Source of the DNA: Elephas maximus indicus
Lineage: Eukaryota; Chordata; Mammalia; Proboscidea; Elephantidae
NCBI RefSeq assembly: GCF_024166365.1
Contig: NC_064819.1
Coordinates: forward strand, 207,911,293 to 207,975,292
Direction of reading: 5' to 3'
Length of the DNA: 64,000 bases
The notes below the pieces were generated by a model. The model saw nothing but the letters and a program-made list of their open reading frames with translations, did no database searches and was not told where the DNA came from. How positions within the stretch are numbered: position 1 is the first letter of the stretch; every line of letters starts with the position of its first letter. Position numbers and translations under genes: made by a program. Shown here piece after piece: positions 1-12,240 of this stretch.

Positions 1-1593
1 TTGCCAGATATATATGCCTGAGTCTATTCACTATTCTTGAGTAGAATCTGATTTTGGGTCATCAAGTGTGTGCTGCACCCTAACACCTATCCACCTCGAG
101 AAGTAGTGGTGATAGTTGTGTGTACCAGATTCTATTAGCAGCTGGGGTTCACACTCCGGGGGGGGGGGCAGGATGCTGACAGGCTTCCTCCAAGTGTCAG
201 TGAGGTAGGTGTGTCTCTATTCCTATACCACCTTGTTGGGAGGGCACTGCAGCTGTAACCTTGGGCCTCCAATGTAAGTACCTCTACTGATTGGTAGGTG
301 TCACCCTCCTTAGACCCCTAAGGCAAGAGGCTAGGTGATCTGGGGGGAGCTTCAGCCCTCAGTTCCCTGTTGTGGGTCAGTTAGGACTCTGTTGAATAAG
401 CAGAGATATCAGACCTGGGAAATTTGTTTTTCCAGTAAATCCGCTAAAAAAAAAAAAATGCACTCAGATCCCTATCAGAACAGCCTTTGCATTATAACCA
501 CCACCTTGTTCCCTGTAAGGATGAAAGCCCGAGATTTGGATCATATATGCTTGGCTGCAGCTGGTTCTGTGTTTTTAGCCCAATTAGGGAAGGATTTTTG
601 GTCTCTGGGTTTTTTGTGGTTGCTTCTCTCAGGCCGGAAGAATGGGTTAGGAAAAGACCAAAAAAAAAAAAAGGGAAAAGCAAAGCCGCTGCGGGGCCTA
701 GGCCATTCTCCCTCTGGCTCAGGAAATTCCAATGTTAATGAAGCCGCCTGGGAAGGGGGGGGATTCAGAAAAACAGGAGAGTAGTACCCCGGAACACAGC
801 CAAAGTTGCTTATCTTGCTTGGGATGACTATTTTATCTGTCGCCTATGTGTGCTGGCTGTGTGGAGATTGTCCCCGAGGGTCTGGCCCGCTAAAGCCACA
901 GTCAGATCCTCCGCTGCCAATCCAAAGCCCAGTGTCAAGGTTCCCCTGCTGGGACGCTGCACTCCCGGCTCCAAAACCAGTCACTGCCTCCCGGGGACTT
1001 CTCTTCCCGCCAGCCGCGTCGCGGTGCCACCCCTACGGACCTGCTGGGCCACCTCCCGGGGTTAGTTTAGGGGAGTAGGGCTGTGCCCTGTGTTTGTGCC
1101 GTGAGTAGATGCCGTGTTCAGCTCCCCTGTGCCCAGTCCAAAGCCCGGGGCCAAGGTTCCCCGGCTGGGACGCTGCACTCCTGGCTCCAAAACCAGTCAC
1201 TGCCTCCCGGGGACTTCTCCCACCAGCTGCATCGCCACGCCACCTGCGCGGACTGGCTGGGCCCCCTCCCGTGGTCAGTTCAGGGGGGTAGGGCTGCGCC
1301 CCTTGTTTGCGCCGTCACAAGATTTTGTGTTCAGCTCTCCTGGGCCCAGTCCTAAGCCCAGCACCAAGGTTATCTGACTGGGACGCTGGCTCCAGGCTCC
1401 GAAAACAGTCTCTGCTTCCCCGTGTTTGTTCATTCTCCGTCTCTGTCGTTCAGGTCAACTCTTTAAATCTGTGTTTGTTGTTCAGGGTTCATAGATTGTT
1501 ATGTATGTGATCGATTCACTTGTTTTTCCGAGTCTTTGTTGCAAGAGGGATCCGAGGTAGCGTCTACCTAGTCAGCCATCTTGGCCCCGCCTC
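1..1593 (-). mobile_element. L1 LINE 5'UTR, antisense
   Basis: The right end (about 1560-1593) reads, on the minus strand, as the usual start of a mammalian L1: a GC-rich leader, then CCAAGATGGCTGACTAGG. The element runs leftward out of the window, so ORF1 and ORF2 lie outside. The interior is GC- and CpG-rich with tandem units between 900 and 1400, followed by A- and G-homopolymer stretches. A 5'UTR of at least 1.5 kb with repeated monomers is known in several mammalian L1 lineages, where it holds the internal promoter. Open frames here are CpG-driven and not genes. Whether the unseen part is full length is unknown. Confidence 0.8.
900..1400 (-). repeat. Tandem ~215-bp monomers in L1 5'UTR
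   Basis: Three units can be aligned by eye. The shared core, 'aagccc ... caaggtt ... tgggacgctg ... ccaaaaccagtc', starts near 924, 1141 and 1353, giving spacings of 217 and 212 bp. The first two are very alike; the one nearest the L1 start is more diverged. Confidence 0.75.
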
Positions 1594-2697
1594 TAAATTT
1601 TTTTTAAAAAGAAAAGAAATTTTCTTTTCCAAAAAGCAGGCCCAGGATTAAGGTTCTTTGCTTTCAGCACTTGCCCTACCACTCCAGTCAGACAAGCTCA
1701 CTAAGTGTAAGAGATCCCTAGAGTATAAACCACACGTAGCAGACTTGTAGTCAAGGGAGTATCAGATTACTTAATCCAATTTGATCGAAACTCTTACAGG
1801 TCTTACAGTGTTTGTAGTTGAATCTAGCTCTCTTTCACGGTTTCCTCTGACTTCGGTATCCAATCCCAGGCTGGAGCCATCTGATGAGGGAGATAAAGAG
1901 TGATTCAACAGCACCTCCAGGTGGTGAATCCTTATAGTGAGTCTAAAGCCTTCATTTTACAGATGAGAAAAGTAGGTCCAGAGAGACTAAGTGACTTGTT
2001 CATGGCTCTGTAGAGACAAAGTCAGAACCAGAGCACTAATCAATTTTTCCCAATCTTTCTAATATGTCACACCACTTTTTATTAGTGAGAATTTTCAGAT
2101 TTAGTGTAAACACCATACAGAACATTTGAGTGTCATATTCTGTTACACTTAGACTGTGTTGGTGAAAATTTTTTCTATGATCTTAAAGGCCTGTGTAAAC
2201 TAGAAATATGTAGCTTTTAGAAGACTGCCTTTCCATATAAATGTCCCCACAAACTCATTCACACCTATTACCTAGCAATAGTGTCATACAAGACGGACCT
2301 CTTTATGGTTGCAGCCTATTATACACCGGACTTGAGACAAACTCCACAAAATCACATGGTTTGGATTAAGAATCAAGGCTTATTGGGGGAAACCTAAAAA
2401 CAAGGACAGTAGAAAAAGAAGAGGCATGAAGTCCTCTATGCTCTCATCACCCCAGGGAGAGGCATACCACGGATTGTACCATTTACTGGATACACTACGC
2501 CTTCTGTACCAGTGAAGGGGCCACGCAGCCTTTTTCCCTTCTTATAGGATAAACGTGAAAGTTACCTTGTCAGAAGACAAACACGTTTCTGGGGTTCCTA
2601 ATTTTGGTTTAGATGTCTGTTTTTGGTAAAAGTTGTTTAAGAAAGCGAGCTCCACAGCTCTTTGAACTTTGGAGTCTGTGGGAAGTTGTATCCTCTA
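1594..2697. other. Intergenic, one MIR remnant
   Basis: No gene seen. About 1930-2045 resembles an antisense MIR ('attttacagatgagaaaag' followed by the 'gactaagtgacttg' block). The segment 2280-2600 may be an old LTR, but I cannot assign it. Confidence 0.5.
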
Positions 2698-4433
2698 TCT
2701 TGTTGTCATTAGATGCTGTCCATTCGGTTCTGACTCGTAGCAATCCTTTGAACAACAGAAGGAAACACTTCCTAGTCCTGTGCCATCCTCATAGTCATTG
2801 ATATGTTTGAGCCCATTGTTGCAGCCACTGTGTCAATTCATCTTGTTGAAGATCTTCCTCATTTTCACTGACCCTCTACTTTACTAAGCATGATGTCTTT
2901 CTCCAGGGACTAGTCGCTCCTGATAACATGTCCGAAGTATGTGAGACAAAGTCTCCCCAGCCTCGATCTCAAGCAACATTCTAGCTGTACCTTTGTTATT
3001 CTGGCAGCCCATGGTATATTCAACATTCTTCACCACCACCATAATTCAAATGCATCAATTCTTCTTTGGTCTTCCTTATTCATTGTCCAGCTTTCACATG
3101 CGTACGAGGTGATTGAAAATACCATGGTTTGGGTCAGGCACACCTTAGTCCTCCAAGTGACATCTTTTTAATATTTTAAAGAGGCCTCTTGCAGCACATT
3201 TTCCCAATGCAATACGTCGTCTGATTGCTTGGCTGCTGCTTCCATGGGCATTGATTGTGGATCCAAGTAAAACGAAACCTTTGACAACTTCAATATTTTC
3301 TCCATTTATCATGATGTCACTTATTGCTCCAGCTTTCAGGATTTTTGTTTTCTTCATGTCGATGTGTAATCCATACTGAAGGCTGTAGTTTTTGATCTTC
3401 ATCAGTGTTTCAAGTCCTCTTCATTTTCAGCAAGCAAGGTTGTGTCATCTGTATATCACAGGCTGTTAATGAGTCTTCTTCCAATCCTGAAACCACATTC
3501 TTTTTCATACAGTTCAGCTTCTTGGATTATTTACTCAGCATACAAATTGAATTAAGTATGGTGAAAGGATAAAACCTTTTCTTGATTTTAAACCATGCAG
3601 TATCCCTTGTTCTGTTCAAAAGACTGCTTCTTGTTTTATGTACAGGTTCCGCGTGAACACAATTAAGTGTTCTGGGATCCCCGTTTTTCACAATGCCATC
3701 CATAATTTGTTATGATCCACACAGTCGAGTGCCTTTGCATAGTAAATAAACACAGGTAAACATCTTTCTGGTATTCTCTGCTTTCAGCCAGGATCCATCT
3801 GACATCAGCAATGATATCCCTCCTTCCATACCTGCCTCTGAATCCAGCTTGAATTTCTGGCAGTCTGCTGTCAATTTACTCCTGCAATCTTTTTAAAATT
3901 ATTTTTAGCAAAATTTTTACTTGTGTGTGTTATTAATGATATTGTTCAATAATTTTCAAATTCCGTTTAATCTCTTTTCTTTGGAATGAGCACAAATATG
4001 GATCTCTTCCGGTCAGTTGGCCAGGTAGCTGTCTTCCAAATTTCTTGGCATAGACGAGTGAGGGCTTCCAACATTGCACCCTATTGTTGAAACATCTTAG
4101 TTGGTATTCCATCAATTCCTAGAGACTTGTTTTTAGACAATGCCTTCAGTGCGGCTTGGATACCATCCTTTGATACCATCAGTTCTTGGTTATATTCTAC
4201 CTCCTGAGATGGTTGAACATCGACCAATTCTTTTCAGTACAGTGACTGTATATTTCTTCCATCTTCTTTTGATGCTTCCTACGCTGTTCAGTATTTTGCT
4301 CATAGAATCCTTCAGTATTGCCACTTGAGGCTTGAATTTTTTCCTCAGTTCTCTCGGCTTGAGAAATGGCGAGTGTTCTTCCATTTTGGTTTTCTAACTC
4401 CAGGTCTTTGCATATTTCATTATAATACTTTAC
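2698..4433 (-). mobile_element. RTE-clade LINE (RTE1_LA-like), 5'-truncated
   Basis: On the minus strand this matches the 3' 1.7 kb of the longer + strand copy at 18.4-21.6 kb. Recognisable parts are the C-terminal RT segment around 3145-3402 (block 'TKILKAGAISDIMINGE') and the block encoding 'GRDPYLCSF' near 4000. The 3' end at 2698-2750 carries the tail shared with the SINEs. Frames are broken by indels and stops. It ends near 4433, where homology to the reference copy stops, as expected for 5' truncation during target-primed reverse transcription. Confidence 0.85.
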
Positions 4434-5139
4434 TGAAATATCGGTGACATAGCTTCCAGCATTACCCCAATACGTAAGCCACCACAGCATGACAAACTGA
4501 CAGATAAGCGGTGGACCCTCTATGTAGGAGGAGGAAAACTATTGATCCTACAGGTAGCTAAATTTGGGTGTCTCGCTCTAGCTGGGAAAACGCAGAAAAC
4601 TCTAGTTCTAGTTGGCTCCTTTTCCAAGCAACTCAATATGTGCCTCCAGGGCCATTTTCAAATACCATATTTTTATACAAATAACAAAAGCCTTCTGCGT
4701 TTGTTTGTGAGCCTTGTCCTACTCCTCCCCTCCCCCCCCACAAGGTACCCTCTTAAGCTCCTCCATACCAATCCTCTCCCACATGTTGCAGTAAAAAAAT
4801 TAGCATAGCACACGTTTGAAAATACCTCTCAGGGGAGGGCAAAACCAGCAAACAAATGCAGAAAACATGCATTGTTTGTGTAACAATATGGTAATTTTAT
4901 ATGTCACTCCACAGGCAGTATATGCGTGATAACAGAGAAAGTTTGATTCTATGATAAAAATTAGGCAAATTAAACAAAGGGTTCTTGATAGGGACAATTT
5001 ACTGAAATATGTAGGAAAAAATAGTGTGTGTAGGTTTGACTTGCTTTACAAAATAAACAAGACCCCAGACATTCATATTTTTGCATAGTTATTATATTTA
5101 AATCTTTCATTTTCAGCTGTTTTACAATCATGTGCCTAA
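4434..5139. other. AT-rich intergenic DNA
   Basis: No gene or confident repeat seen. Short open frames here have no recognisable motif. Confidence 0.4.
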
Positions 5140-6250
5140 GTGTACTTTTCTTTGATCTCATTCTGCTTCTTGAATCTGTTGCTTGATATCTTTTCTTGTT
5201 TGTTTTTTCTAAATATTGTTTCTGTCCATTCTTTCCCATTTTCTGGGAATCCAGTTACTTATCTGTTATATCTTTTTTCCATACCTCATTTATTTTCCTT
5301 ATTTTTTCTTTCCTTTCTTAAATTTAAATATTTTCTACTGACCTGTCTCTAGTTCACTAATTCTTTTTCTGCTATGTCTAATTTGCTCTTAACCCATCTA
5401 TTATAGAATGTCCACTTTATTTTTAAAGGCAGAACATAGTCCTGTTTAAATTCTCCATCTCACCTTCGTTTTTTATAACATATTAAATAACAGACATTTT
5501 AAAAGCTGTATCTAATAACTCCAATATCTGGATCAGCTTTAGGTCTGTTTCTATTGCTTATTTCTTCTCTTATTTTCAATCACTTCATTCTGCCTCTTGG
5601 AATGCCTAGAAATTTTTGTTCGAATGCTAAGCATTGTGTATGAAAACTGGACAGGCTCTGAATGATGTCAGGTTCAGGCTGTCAGAGTAGAGACTAGATT
5701 CAATCAGAGATTGAGATATAATATGAAGCTGGGCCTCAGGCTTTGTGAAGACTTGGCTATTTCCACATGACCTTTATTTCTAGGGGTATTGACTGAAAAC
5801 TTGGAATATTTACTAAGCCCTTTTCTCCTTGAAGAGCGCTGAATTCCAATTTTTCTTTCCCACTAGTGCATTTGCATAGTTAGGATTCATCAAATACTTT
5901 GAGGGCAAATATCTCAGAAAATATAAGGCTTATTTACTCGAAGCCTCGAGTGGCCATATCTTGGCACTATGCCAAGGTGGAGCTGGTTCCTTCAGCCTCT
6001 GCTAAGATCTCTGCAGCTATTCAGAGACTAAAAAAAATAGTGAATAGTTCTCAAACTGGTAGCTTCAAGTAGTTCACAGTTGAGAAAGCTCTGCTGAATG
6101 GTTTGGTGGCCACTGAGGTGTGGATGTGTTTTTATATTAGTGAGATCATAGGCAAGTGTGCCATCATTGGCTATGATGTTTGAAGACCAGTCTTTAGTAT
6201 CTGATTATATTTGCGTCTTCACTATTTGAGTGTTCTTGGACTATGCGTGA
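5140..6250 (-). mobile_element. Old L1 (L1M-type) 3' region, antisense
   Basis: The string around 5350-5400 ('agttcactaattctttttctgct', then a 'taacccatctattatagaatg' block) and the 5510-5660 block ('caatatctggatcagc', 'cattgtgtatgaaaactgg') are typical of antisense mammalian L1M/L1ME 3' parts. It is strongly diverged with no usable frame. Confidence 0.6.
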
Positions 6251-6329
6251 TCAGACTGCCATCTGGCTAAAATAATGTATTTTTAAAAATAAAAAATAAA
6301 AAACCAATCCTATAAGCTTTCACCTTAGG

Positions 6330-6512
6330 AAACTTGAAAAAGATGAGCAAATTACATTCAGATTAAGCCAGGGGGGAAAAAGGAATAATAAAAATTAGAG
6401 CAAAAATCAATGAACTTGAAAACAGGAAATTAATAGAGAAAATCGACTAAGCCAAAAGCTGGCTCTTTGCAAAGATCAATGAAATTTATAATCCTCTAGC
6501 TAGGCTAACGGT
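6330..6512 (+). pseudogene. L1 ORF2 fragment
   Basis: The + strand encodes a decayed stretch of L1 ORF2 between endonuclease and RT: '...KNQ.T.KQEINRENRLSQKLALCKDQ..NL' in shifting frames, corresponding to the 'INELENRKxIEKIDKAKSWLF' region of L1 proteins. It is interrupted by stops and abuts a different repeat at 6513. Confidence 0.6.
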
Positions 6513-7090
6513 TACCCAACTAGGGTCCGTGCCCTGGAGCACCCGAGCCAATGAAACATACTGCAAGTCAGAAAGAATGAGAAAGTTTATTCAGGAGATG
6601 TATACATCACCTGGGACCTGACAGCAACACAGGCTGTCTCTGTGGAGTACCAGAGAGCAATTTTACATTAGAGCTTACATAGGATTTTACAAGGGTTAGA
6701 AGTATCTTTGTAGTCCGCAGATGGCCTGGCCAGAGAAGTAATTCATTACAAGATAGTGACAAGGGACTCTTTATCAGACTGGAGAGATACATACCAGGCA
6801 CCTGGGCTCTGATTTTCCTGTGGGGAGTGTAAGTTGCAGGTGGTCAGACAGAACAAAACAAAGTTTTTGCTTCAGATCAAACAAAGAACAAAGTCATTAA
6901 CATTAGGCCAAAACTAAGTGATTAACAAAAGTATGCAAAGGAGGAGACAGGCAGGGGAAGGTAGAAAAAATTATTGGTTGATCATGGCGTTAGTTATGTC
7001 AAACTCTCAAGTCGCCCATTTTGAAAAGGGAGAAAACATGCTGGAAAGTATTAGGGTCACACTAACCAAGATAAAATATGTACAACTGAA
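6513..7090 (-). mobile_element. LTR-like sequence, antisense
   Basis: A moderately GC-rich block with 'gaaagtttattcagg' near its left end would give a polyadenylation signal when read on the minus strand. It interrupts the L1 fragment at 6512. Family not recognised; the LTR assignment is a guess from layout. Confidence 0.3.
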
Positions 7091-7514
7091 CTTTTGTTTC
7101 TGGCTATGATACAGCAGCTTGCATCAGAAAACTGTTACTGTTGAAAAAACTATAAAATACTGGGATTTTTATTTTTTAAAAGCAGCCATTTGAAAGCATC
7201 AAAAGCAAACAGGGAAACTGGGACTTGAAGGCCAAGATCCTGGACAGAAAGGAAATTCATAGAAGTGAACCAGAAAATGGTGAGCTAAAGTGGTCAGAAG
7301 TCTCAAGGACTGGGTAATTAAGACTTGAGGAAGGAAGGTGTCAGGGAAAAGGTATCACAAAGGTCACAGCAGCATTTGCCATCACTGCAGCCTTCTTCCA
7401 TGAGGTTACATAAAAATTGGGCCATGGTTCTAGGATGGAAAGCCCATTGCCCCCAACAGCCAGCTGAATGTCACTCCTGGAAAGGACCCACTGTAGGACC
7501 AGATCTTTCTTCTT

Positions 7515-7720
7515 TTCTGTTCAATGCTATAAACTTCACTCTAAGTGCAGCTTTCACTGTACTCCACAAATTTTGATGTTATGTTTTCATTAGTTCAAAA
7601 TATTTTTAAATATTTCTTGAGATTGCTTCTTTGATGTATGTGTTATTTAGAAGTGTATTATTTAATCTCCAAATATTTTGAGATTTTCTACCTTACTCTC
7701 TGTTATTGATGGAGGTTTTA
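7515..7720 (-). pseudogene. L1 ORF2 fragment, antisense
   Basis: The sequence 'cactgtactccacaaattttg', then 'tagaagtgtattatttaatc', is the antisense of the L1 ORF2 segment after the endonuclease. The same block occurs in the younger L1 near 43.1-43.3 kb. Old and non-coding. Confidence 0.6.
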
Positions 7721-8007
7721 TCTCTCAGGACAGCCCATCCTCAGTCTCCAGCAATTAGTCAATTACCCTTTAAGTATTCCTACCAATGTTGGGCCTGGGA
7801 GAAATTTAGGCTTCCAGTAAGCTGTAATTTTTTCTGTCTGCCTGCATCTCTAATTTTGGGGTGGTGATTTACCCTGTGACCTTGATTCTCTGATGTGTCT
7901 AAGAAAAGTTGTTGATTTTCAGCTTTTTTCTTGTTAAAAGATGGGAGTGGTGACTTTCAAGCTCTTTACATGTCAGACATTAGAAATAACTATATCACAT
8001 TATTAAA

Positions 8008-8155
8008 AAAAAAAAACTCTTTGCCATTGATTCCCACTCATGGCGACCCTATAAGACAGAGTAGAACTGTCCCGTAGGGTTTCCAAGAAGCAGCTGGTGG
8101 ATTTGAACTGCTGACTTTTTGGTTAGCAGCCAAGCTCTTAACCACTGTGCCAGTG
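8008..8155 (-). mobile_element. AfroSINE
   Basis: Minus-strand SINE. The tRNA-like B box appears in antisense as 'ggatttgaactg' and the head as 'cttaaccactgtgccag'. The 3' part has 'ctcatggcgaccctataagacagagtagaac'-type sequence and an A-run at its left flank region. Confidence 0.85.
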
Positions 8156-8325
8156 AATATTAATTGTTAATAAAATAGAAGATTAATTTTGCAAATGAAA
8201 GAATCTTTTTTCAGTATAAACAAGTCTTAATTCTCTCTATTTGCACCATCTTTTTAATTTCTCCTAAATAAATTTTTCTTAAATTTCCTAAATTTCATTT
8301 TCTTAAACCAAAAACCAAACCAAAC

Positions 8326-8420
8326 CCCTGCTGTCAAGTCGATTCTGCCCCATAGGGTTTCCAAGTAGCTCCCGGTAGCAGCTGTAGCACTTAACCACTA
8401 TGTTACCAGGGTTTCCTTCC
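8326..8420 (-). mobile_element. AfroSINE, internally deleted
   Basis: Contains 'gtcaagtcgattctg', 'ccccatagggtttccaag', then the head 'cacttaaccactatgttacc'. The middle of the usual ~160-bp unit is missing. Confidence 0.75.
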
Positions 8421-9179
8421 TCAATTAAAGAAATAAAAATGTCCTTAAATAAACTACATTTTACACAATGTACTTAAAATACTTTAAATATAATCATTTG
8501 CATTTTAAAATGCTCAATTGTGAGTTTATGAAAATTAGAAAAAAATATAAAATTAAATACTGTTTTTGAACCTAGCCTCAATTTTGTACAAAATCAATTT
8601 ATAATCCAAAAGATATGCTGCTTTTACTTTCAGATTGTCCTGGTGCATATTTTGATTAAACTTCATTAATGTATATTGCAAATAAGTTTTCTTTAATATA
8701 TTGTGGATTAGGCATTAAAGTAGAAAGATCAATGATTTGAACATCAGGTAAAAATAACATAAAAGAGAGATTTAAGCTGGAAATGTGGCTTAGTATAGTC
8801 AACCTAGGTGGTCAGGATCTGAAGCTACAGAAAATTCACTGGATAGTATGAGATTTGGAAATTTTGCTGGATTGTGACTGCTTCCTAAATGTTCATAAAT
8901 AGGGTCCTCCACACTTCCATGGAAGCTTTCTGTACCTTCTTAGTTACCTCTCTATCTCCTTTCCAAACTTTTGGTCCCCTATCTATTCACTTTTCCTCTT
9001 ACACTCAACAAATGACTTCCTGTATCACAAGGAAAACAAGCTATCAGATGTAGGTCCCACAAATGCCTACTACCATATCAACAAACATAGCTGTGGCTTG
9101 GCCTTCATCTGAAGCCTCTACCGAGACTTCCTCCACTCCGATGTGGTTCCACACACACACCCACCCCCCACCCCGCAAT
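8421..9179. other. AT-rich intergenic DNA
   Basis: No gene seen. A short AC-rich then C-rich simple repeat lies at about 9150-9178. Confidence 0.4.
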
Positions 9180-9640
9180 CACAGCCCTCCAGGCCACTGC
9201 TTCTAACTGTGGTTTGGCCCAATCACACTCAGGCCATAACTGCAGCTTGAATTTGGTGCCAGAACCCCCCATATGCGTGAACCAAGATTTTAGAGCAGGT
9301 ACAGGGCCTGAAGAGCTGTGTTTTCAATCTGTCCTTGGACCTGAACATCACTGACATGATTCAACAGCCTGACCTCCAAATGTGGACATGGGAGGGCTAA
9401 GGGCAGAGAGTTCCGGAGCATCAAACCCAAACCCTGGATGCCATTGGAAATAAAAAGCTCCCTGATCCCCTCAGTCAGGGAACATGTGGCCTTATCGTCG
9501 CTAGACCCTGCGTTGCTCCTTGTCTGCACAGACAATAAATTTCCACTTTCTGTTTCCCTTGCAGCTGGTAGTGTGTTGTCCATCTTATTTTCATCAGCTA
9601 ATAGGACAAGAACCCTCATTCTGTTACAGGTTTTGGTGAT
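9180..9640 (+). repeat. Probable 5' LTR of the ERV
   Basis: There is a TATA-like 'aataaaaagctccctg' at about 9448 and a polyadenylation signal in 'gacaataaatttcc' at about 9530, followed by a T- and G-rich stretch as expected for U5. Gag-like sequence starts about 1 kb further on. Boundaries are approximate because no partner LTR was found. Confidence 0.5.
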
Positions 9641-10680
9641 TCTGGTAGGACTTTTGGATTCTGAAACCTGGGCGGTAAGTAACCAGGCCCCCACAATTCC
9701 TTAAGATGCACCCCGACCCCGTTTGGTTGGTAAGGAGTTTCGGGTGGCCACCATGATCCCTGCCCCGGGACAAGGTCTGCCGGGTCCTCACCTCAGCTCA
9801 GAAACAGAAACTGGAAACTGAATGGGACCAGGTTGCTCCACTGGTCATCTGAGGGCAGTTAAAGTCTCCCCTGAGAGGGGTTACAGTCCCTCTGGGGAGC
9901 TAGGCAAAGAAGAGGGTGGCAACAGTGCAGTCCTAAGACCCGACCCCAAGGGTTGTAAACCGAGGGAAGTGGGGGCTGTGGCCTCTGGGACCCATCCTCA
10001 GCCTAGATGGGGTCCCTCACTCCATCTGAAACCAAGGGTATCAGGTCACCCTGCCATCGGTGATGATCTTTGTCCATCTGTGATCACCCAAGGTTAATCG
10101 GTAGTTGATAGAGGGTATTTAAGTCCCTCAGAAGTTGCCCTGCCATAACAACGATCTTTCTTTCGGAACACTCTTTTCTCCTTTCCATTTCTTTATAGCT
10201 GCTCTCCAACAGCAGAAAATCGGTAATTTAATTTATGGTCATTGATTTTGGTTAAGTCCTGGTTTTGGTTTTTGGTTTAGAGGATGTCCTTTTTGCATTG
10301 TTATTCTTTGTCTGTCTGTCTGGTAGGCGCTCCTCTAGGTTGGAGGGTGAGCATCATTCTATTTGAATGCGTTTAAAACTGGTGTTCTTTGTCTGTGTGT
10401 CTTCGTGCGAGTGTGTAGGTGTAGGAACAGGGATAATCCTAAAATCATTCCAAAGCATTCACCTTTAAGGTGTACTTCAGAAAATTGAGTTAAATTCAGT
10501 TATAATTGTGGGAAAAAGAGAAAGTCCACAGTGCTGCCGTCACAGTTAGTGATGAACACCCCTTTCAATTCCAGTAGCGCCTGTGGCTCCCTCCTAGACC
10601 TGTGCCGGTAGTAGGGGGGTGGGGGGGAAGGGTGGAGAATTAACCAGGGAAGGCAGTTCAATTGCTCTTGGAATTTTCCC

Positions 10681-11500
10681 TTGCCATCATACGGGGGGAC
10701 ATCCTATGAAGGGATGAATGTGGCCCTGGGTGCCACAAAGCCAGAACAGAGCCAACAGGGAGGGCTAGCCCCCCAACAGTATCCCCTTCACCAAACAACT
10801 CCAGTGGCGAATAGGGTCCAGGGTCCCTTTAGTACAGCGGACCTGATTAACTGGAAGAATAACACCTCAGGATGTTGGGAGAAACCAAAGACATTGTATG
10901 AACTGTTTACTGCCATCTTTAGTTCTTTTGATTCCACCTGGGCAGGCTGTCAATCTCTCTTAAGCACCTTCCTCCCCCTGAGAAGAGAAGAAGATGGTCC
11001 TAGACAAGGTCGGAGAGGAAGCCCAGAAGCAATGTGATGCTCGATGGACCAGAGATGCAGTCGATGACATCTTCCCCCTTCAAGACCTCACTGGGACCAC
11101 AATCACACAGTGGAATACGGTAGGTTCAGCCAATATTGGGACTGTCCTTTGGTGGGCCTTAGATGTGGGGTGCCTAAACTCTTAGATTAGAACAAAGTAA
11201 ATGAAATTAACCAGTGTAAACATGAGGACCCTGCAGCCTTCCTCAAAAGAGTTTATAGAGCCTTTAGACAATATAGTGATCAGGATCCAGAGGACCCAAC
11301 AAATGCTCACGTGGTCAATAATATTTTTATAAGACAGTGTGTACCGGATATTGAGAATCAACTTCACAAAATAGAGGGAAGAGTAACTATGAGTATTGAA
11401 CACCTAGTCAAGTTGACATTCAAGGTCTATAACAACAGAGAAGAAGACAAAGACAGGAAGTGCCAAGTTGCCCTACTGGCAACAGCAGCAACAGTACAGA
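10681..11500 (+). pseudogene. ERV gag (capsid) remnant
   Basis: One frame from 10681 to 11037 carries 'FSTADLINWKNNTSGCWEKP', which matches the conserved start of gammaretroviral capsids, followed by a serine/leucine-rich helix region. A frameshift near 11000 moves the capsid continuation to the next frame. A further segment, 11200-11508, shows 'AFLKRVYRAF' and 'CVPDIENQLHKIEG', equal to the C-terminal capsid domain. At least two frame breaks are present. The matrix region upstream is not recognisable. Confidence 0.75.
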
Positions 11501-11575
11501 AAGGGTAAAGGCCCCCTAAGAGGAGAAAGACCCGAAGACCCTAGCGAGGCCCGGCCCTGACCCCCGCTGGGAGAG

Positions 11576-11628
11576 AACCAGTACGCATATTGTGAGCAAG
11601 AGAGCCACTGGCAAAGACAGCGTCCCGA
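11576..11628 (+). pseudogene. ERV nucleocapsid zinc-knuckle remnant
   Basis: The reading 'NQYAYCEQESHWQRQRP' has the spacing of the single CCHC knuckle of gammaretroviral nucleocapsid. Two of the four ligands are replaced: the first Cys by Tyr and the last Cys by Arg. Cys and His in the middle remain. Confidence 0.65.
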
Positions 11629-11844
11629 GAGAGCGAGTACCGAGTAACTCAATACCAGACCTCTCTAGTGGGTAATCCCAGCATATCGGTCCAATCTGTT
11701 GACACTCCAGATTCAGCCACCCCTCTTCCCACTCTGCTCCTGAGAGACTCCGTCCACCATGACTGTGTCTGGACAGTGGGCCTGGTCCATGCCAGCTGTC
11801 CAGACCCATAAAATCAACCTCTAGCAGATGCCAGTTTAGAGATC

Positions 11845-12240
11845 TTCATAGGTGGGAGTAGCTTCATCGAGGGTGGCCAACAGAGAGTGGGCCACGCAGT
11901 TGTCAGTCACACTGAGGTCCTTGAGGCAAATGCTCTCCCAAATGGAACCTTAGCCCAAAAAGCCAAGCTGGTTGTGGTGATCCAGGCCTTGCGGCTGGCC
12001 AAGTCTAAGAGAGTGACCATTTATATAGATTTGGAGTACTTGTTGTCAGTTTTACATGTATATGGGACTTTGTGGAAGCAAAGACAGCTTTTAAATTGGG
12101 TCAGTAAAGAAATCAAACACGGCCAACAGATTTTACAACTCCTTGAGGTGGTGTCACTCCCCTCTACTCTGGCTGTGGTACACTGTAAAAGACATCAATA
12201 GGAAGATACAGTAGTGGCCCAAGGCCACCAAAGGGCCGAC
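11845..12240 (+). pseudogene. ERV pol RNase H remnant
   Basis: The frame shows 'GGSSFIEGG', 'LPNGTLAQKAKLVVV', 'KRVTIYIDLEYLL' and 'VVHCKRHQ', the ordered landmarks of retroviral RNase H. The first catalytic Asp (in the usual D-G-S) is Gly here and the catalytic Glu (usual K-A-E) is Lys. The third acidic residue, in 'YID', is kept. The RT polymerase domain that should precede it is missing. Confidence 0.75.

Noticed and set aside
924..1400. CRISPR-like or satellite array
   Set aside because: Units of ~215 bp without spacer structure, inside an L1 5'UTR.
9254..9275. 'ttggtgccagaacccc' as ERV primer-binding site
   Set aside because: Resembles a tRNA-complementary site, but lies before the apparent polyadenylation signal of the LTR; position is wrong unless the LTR limits are misjudged.
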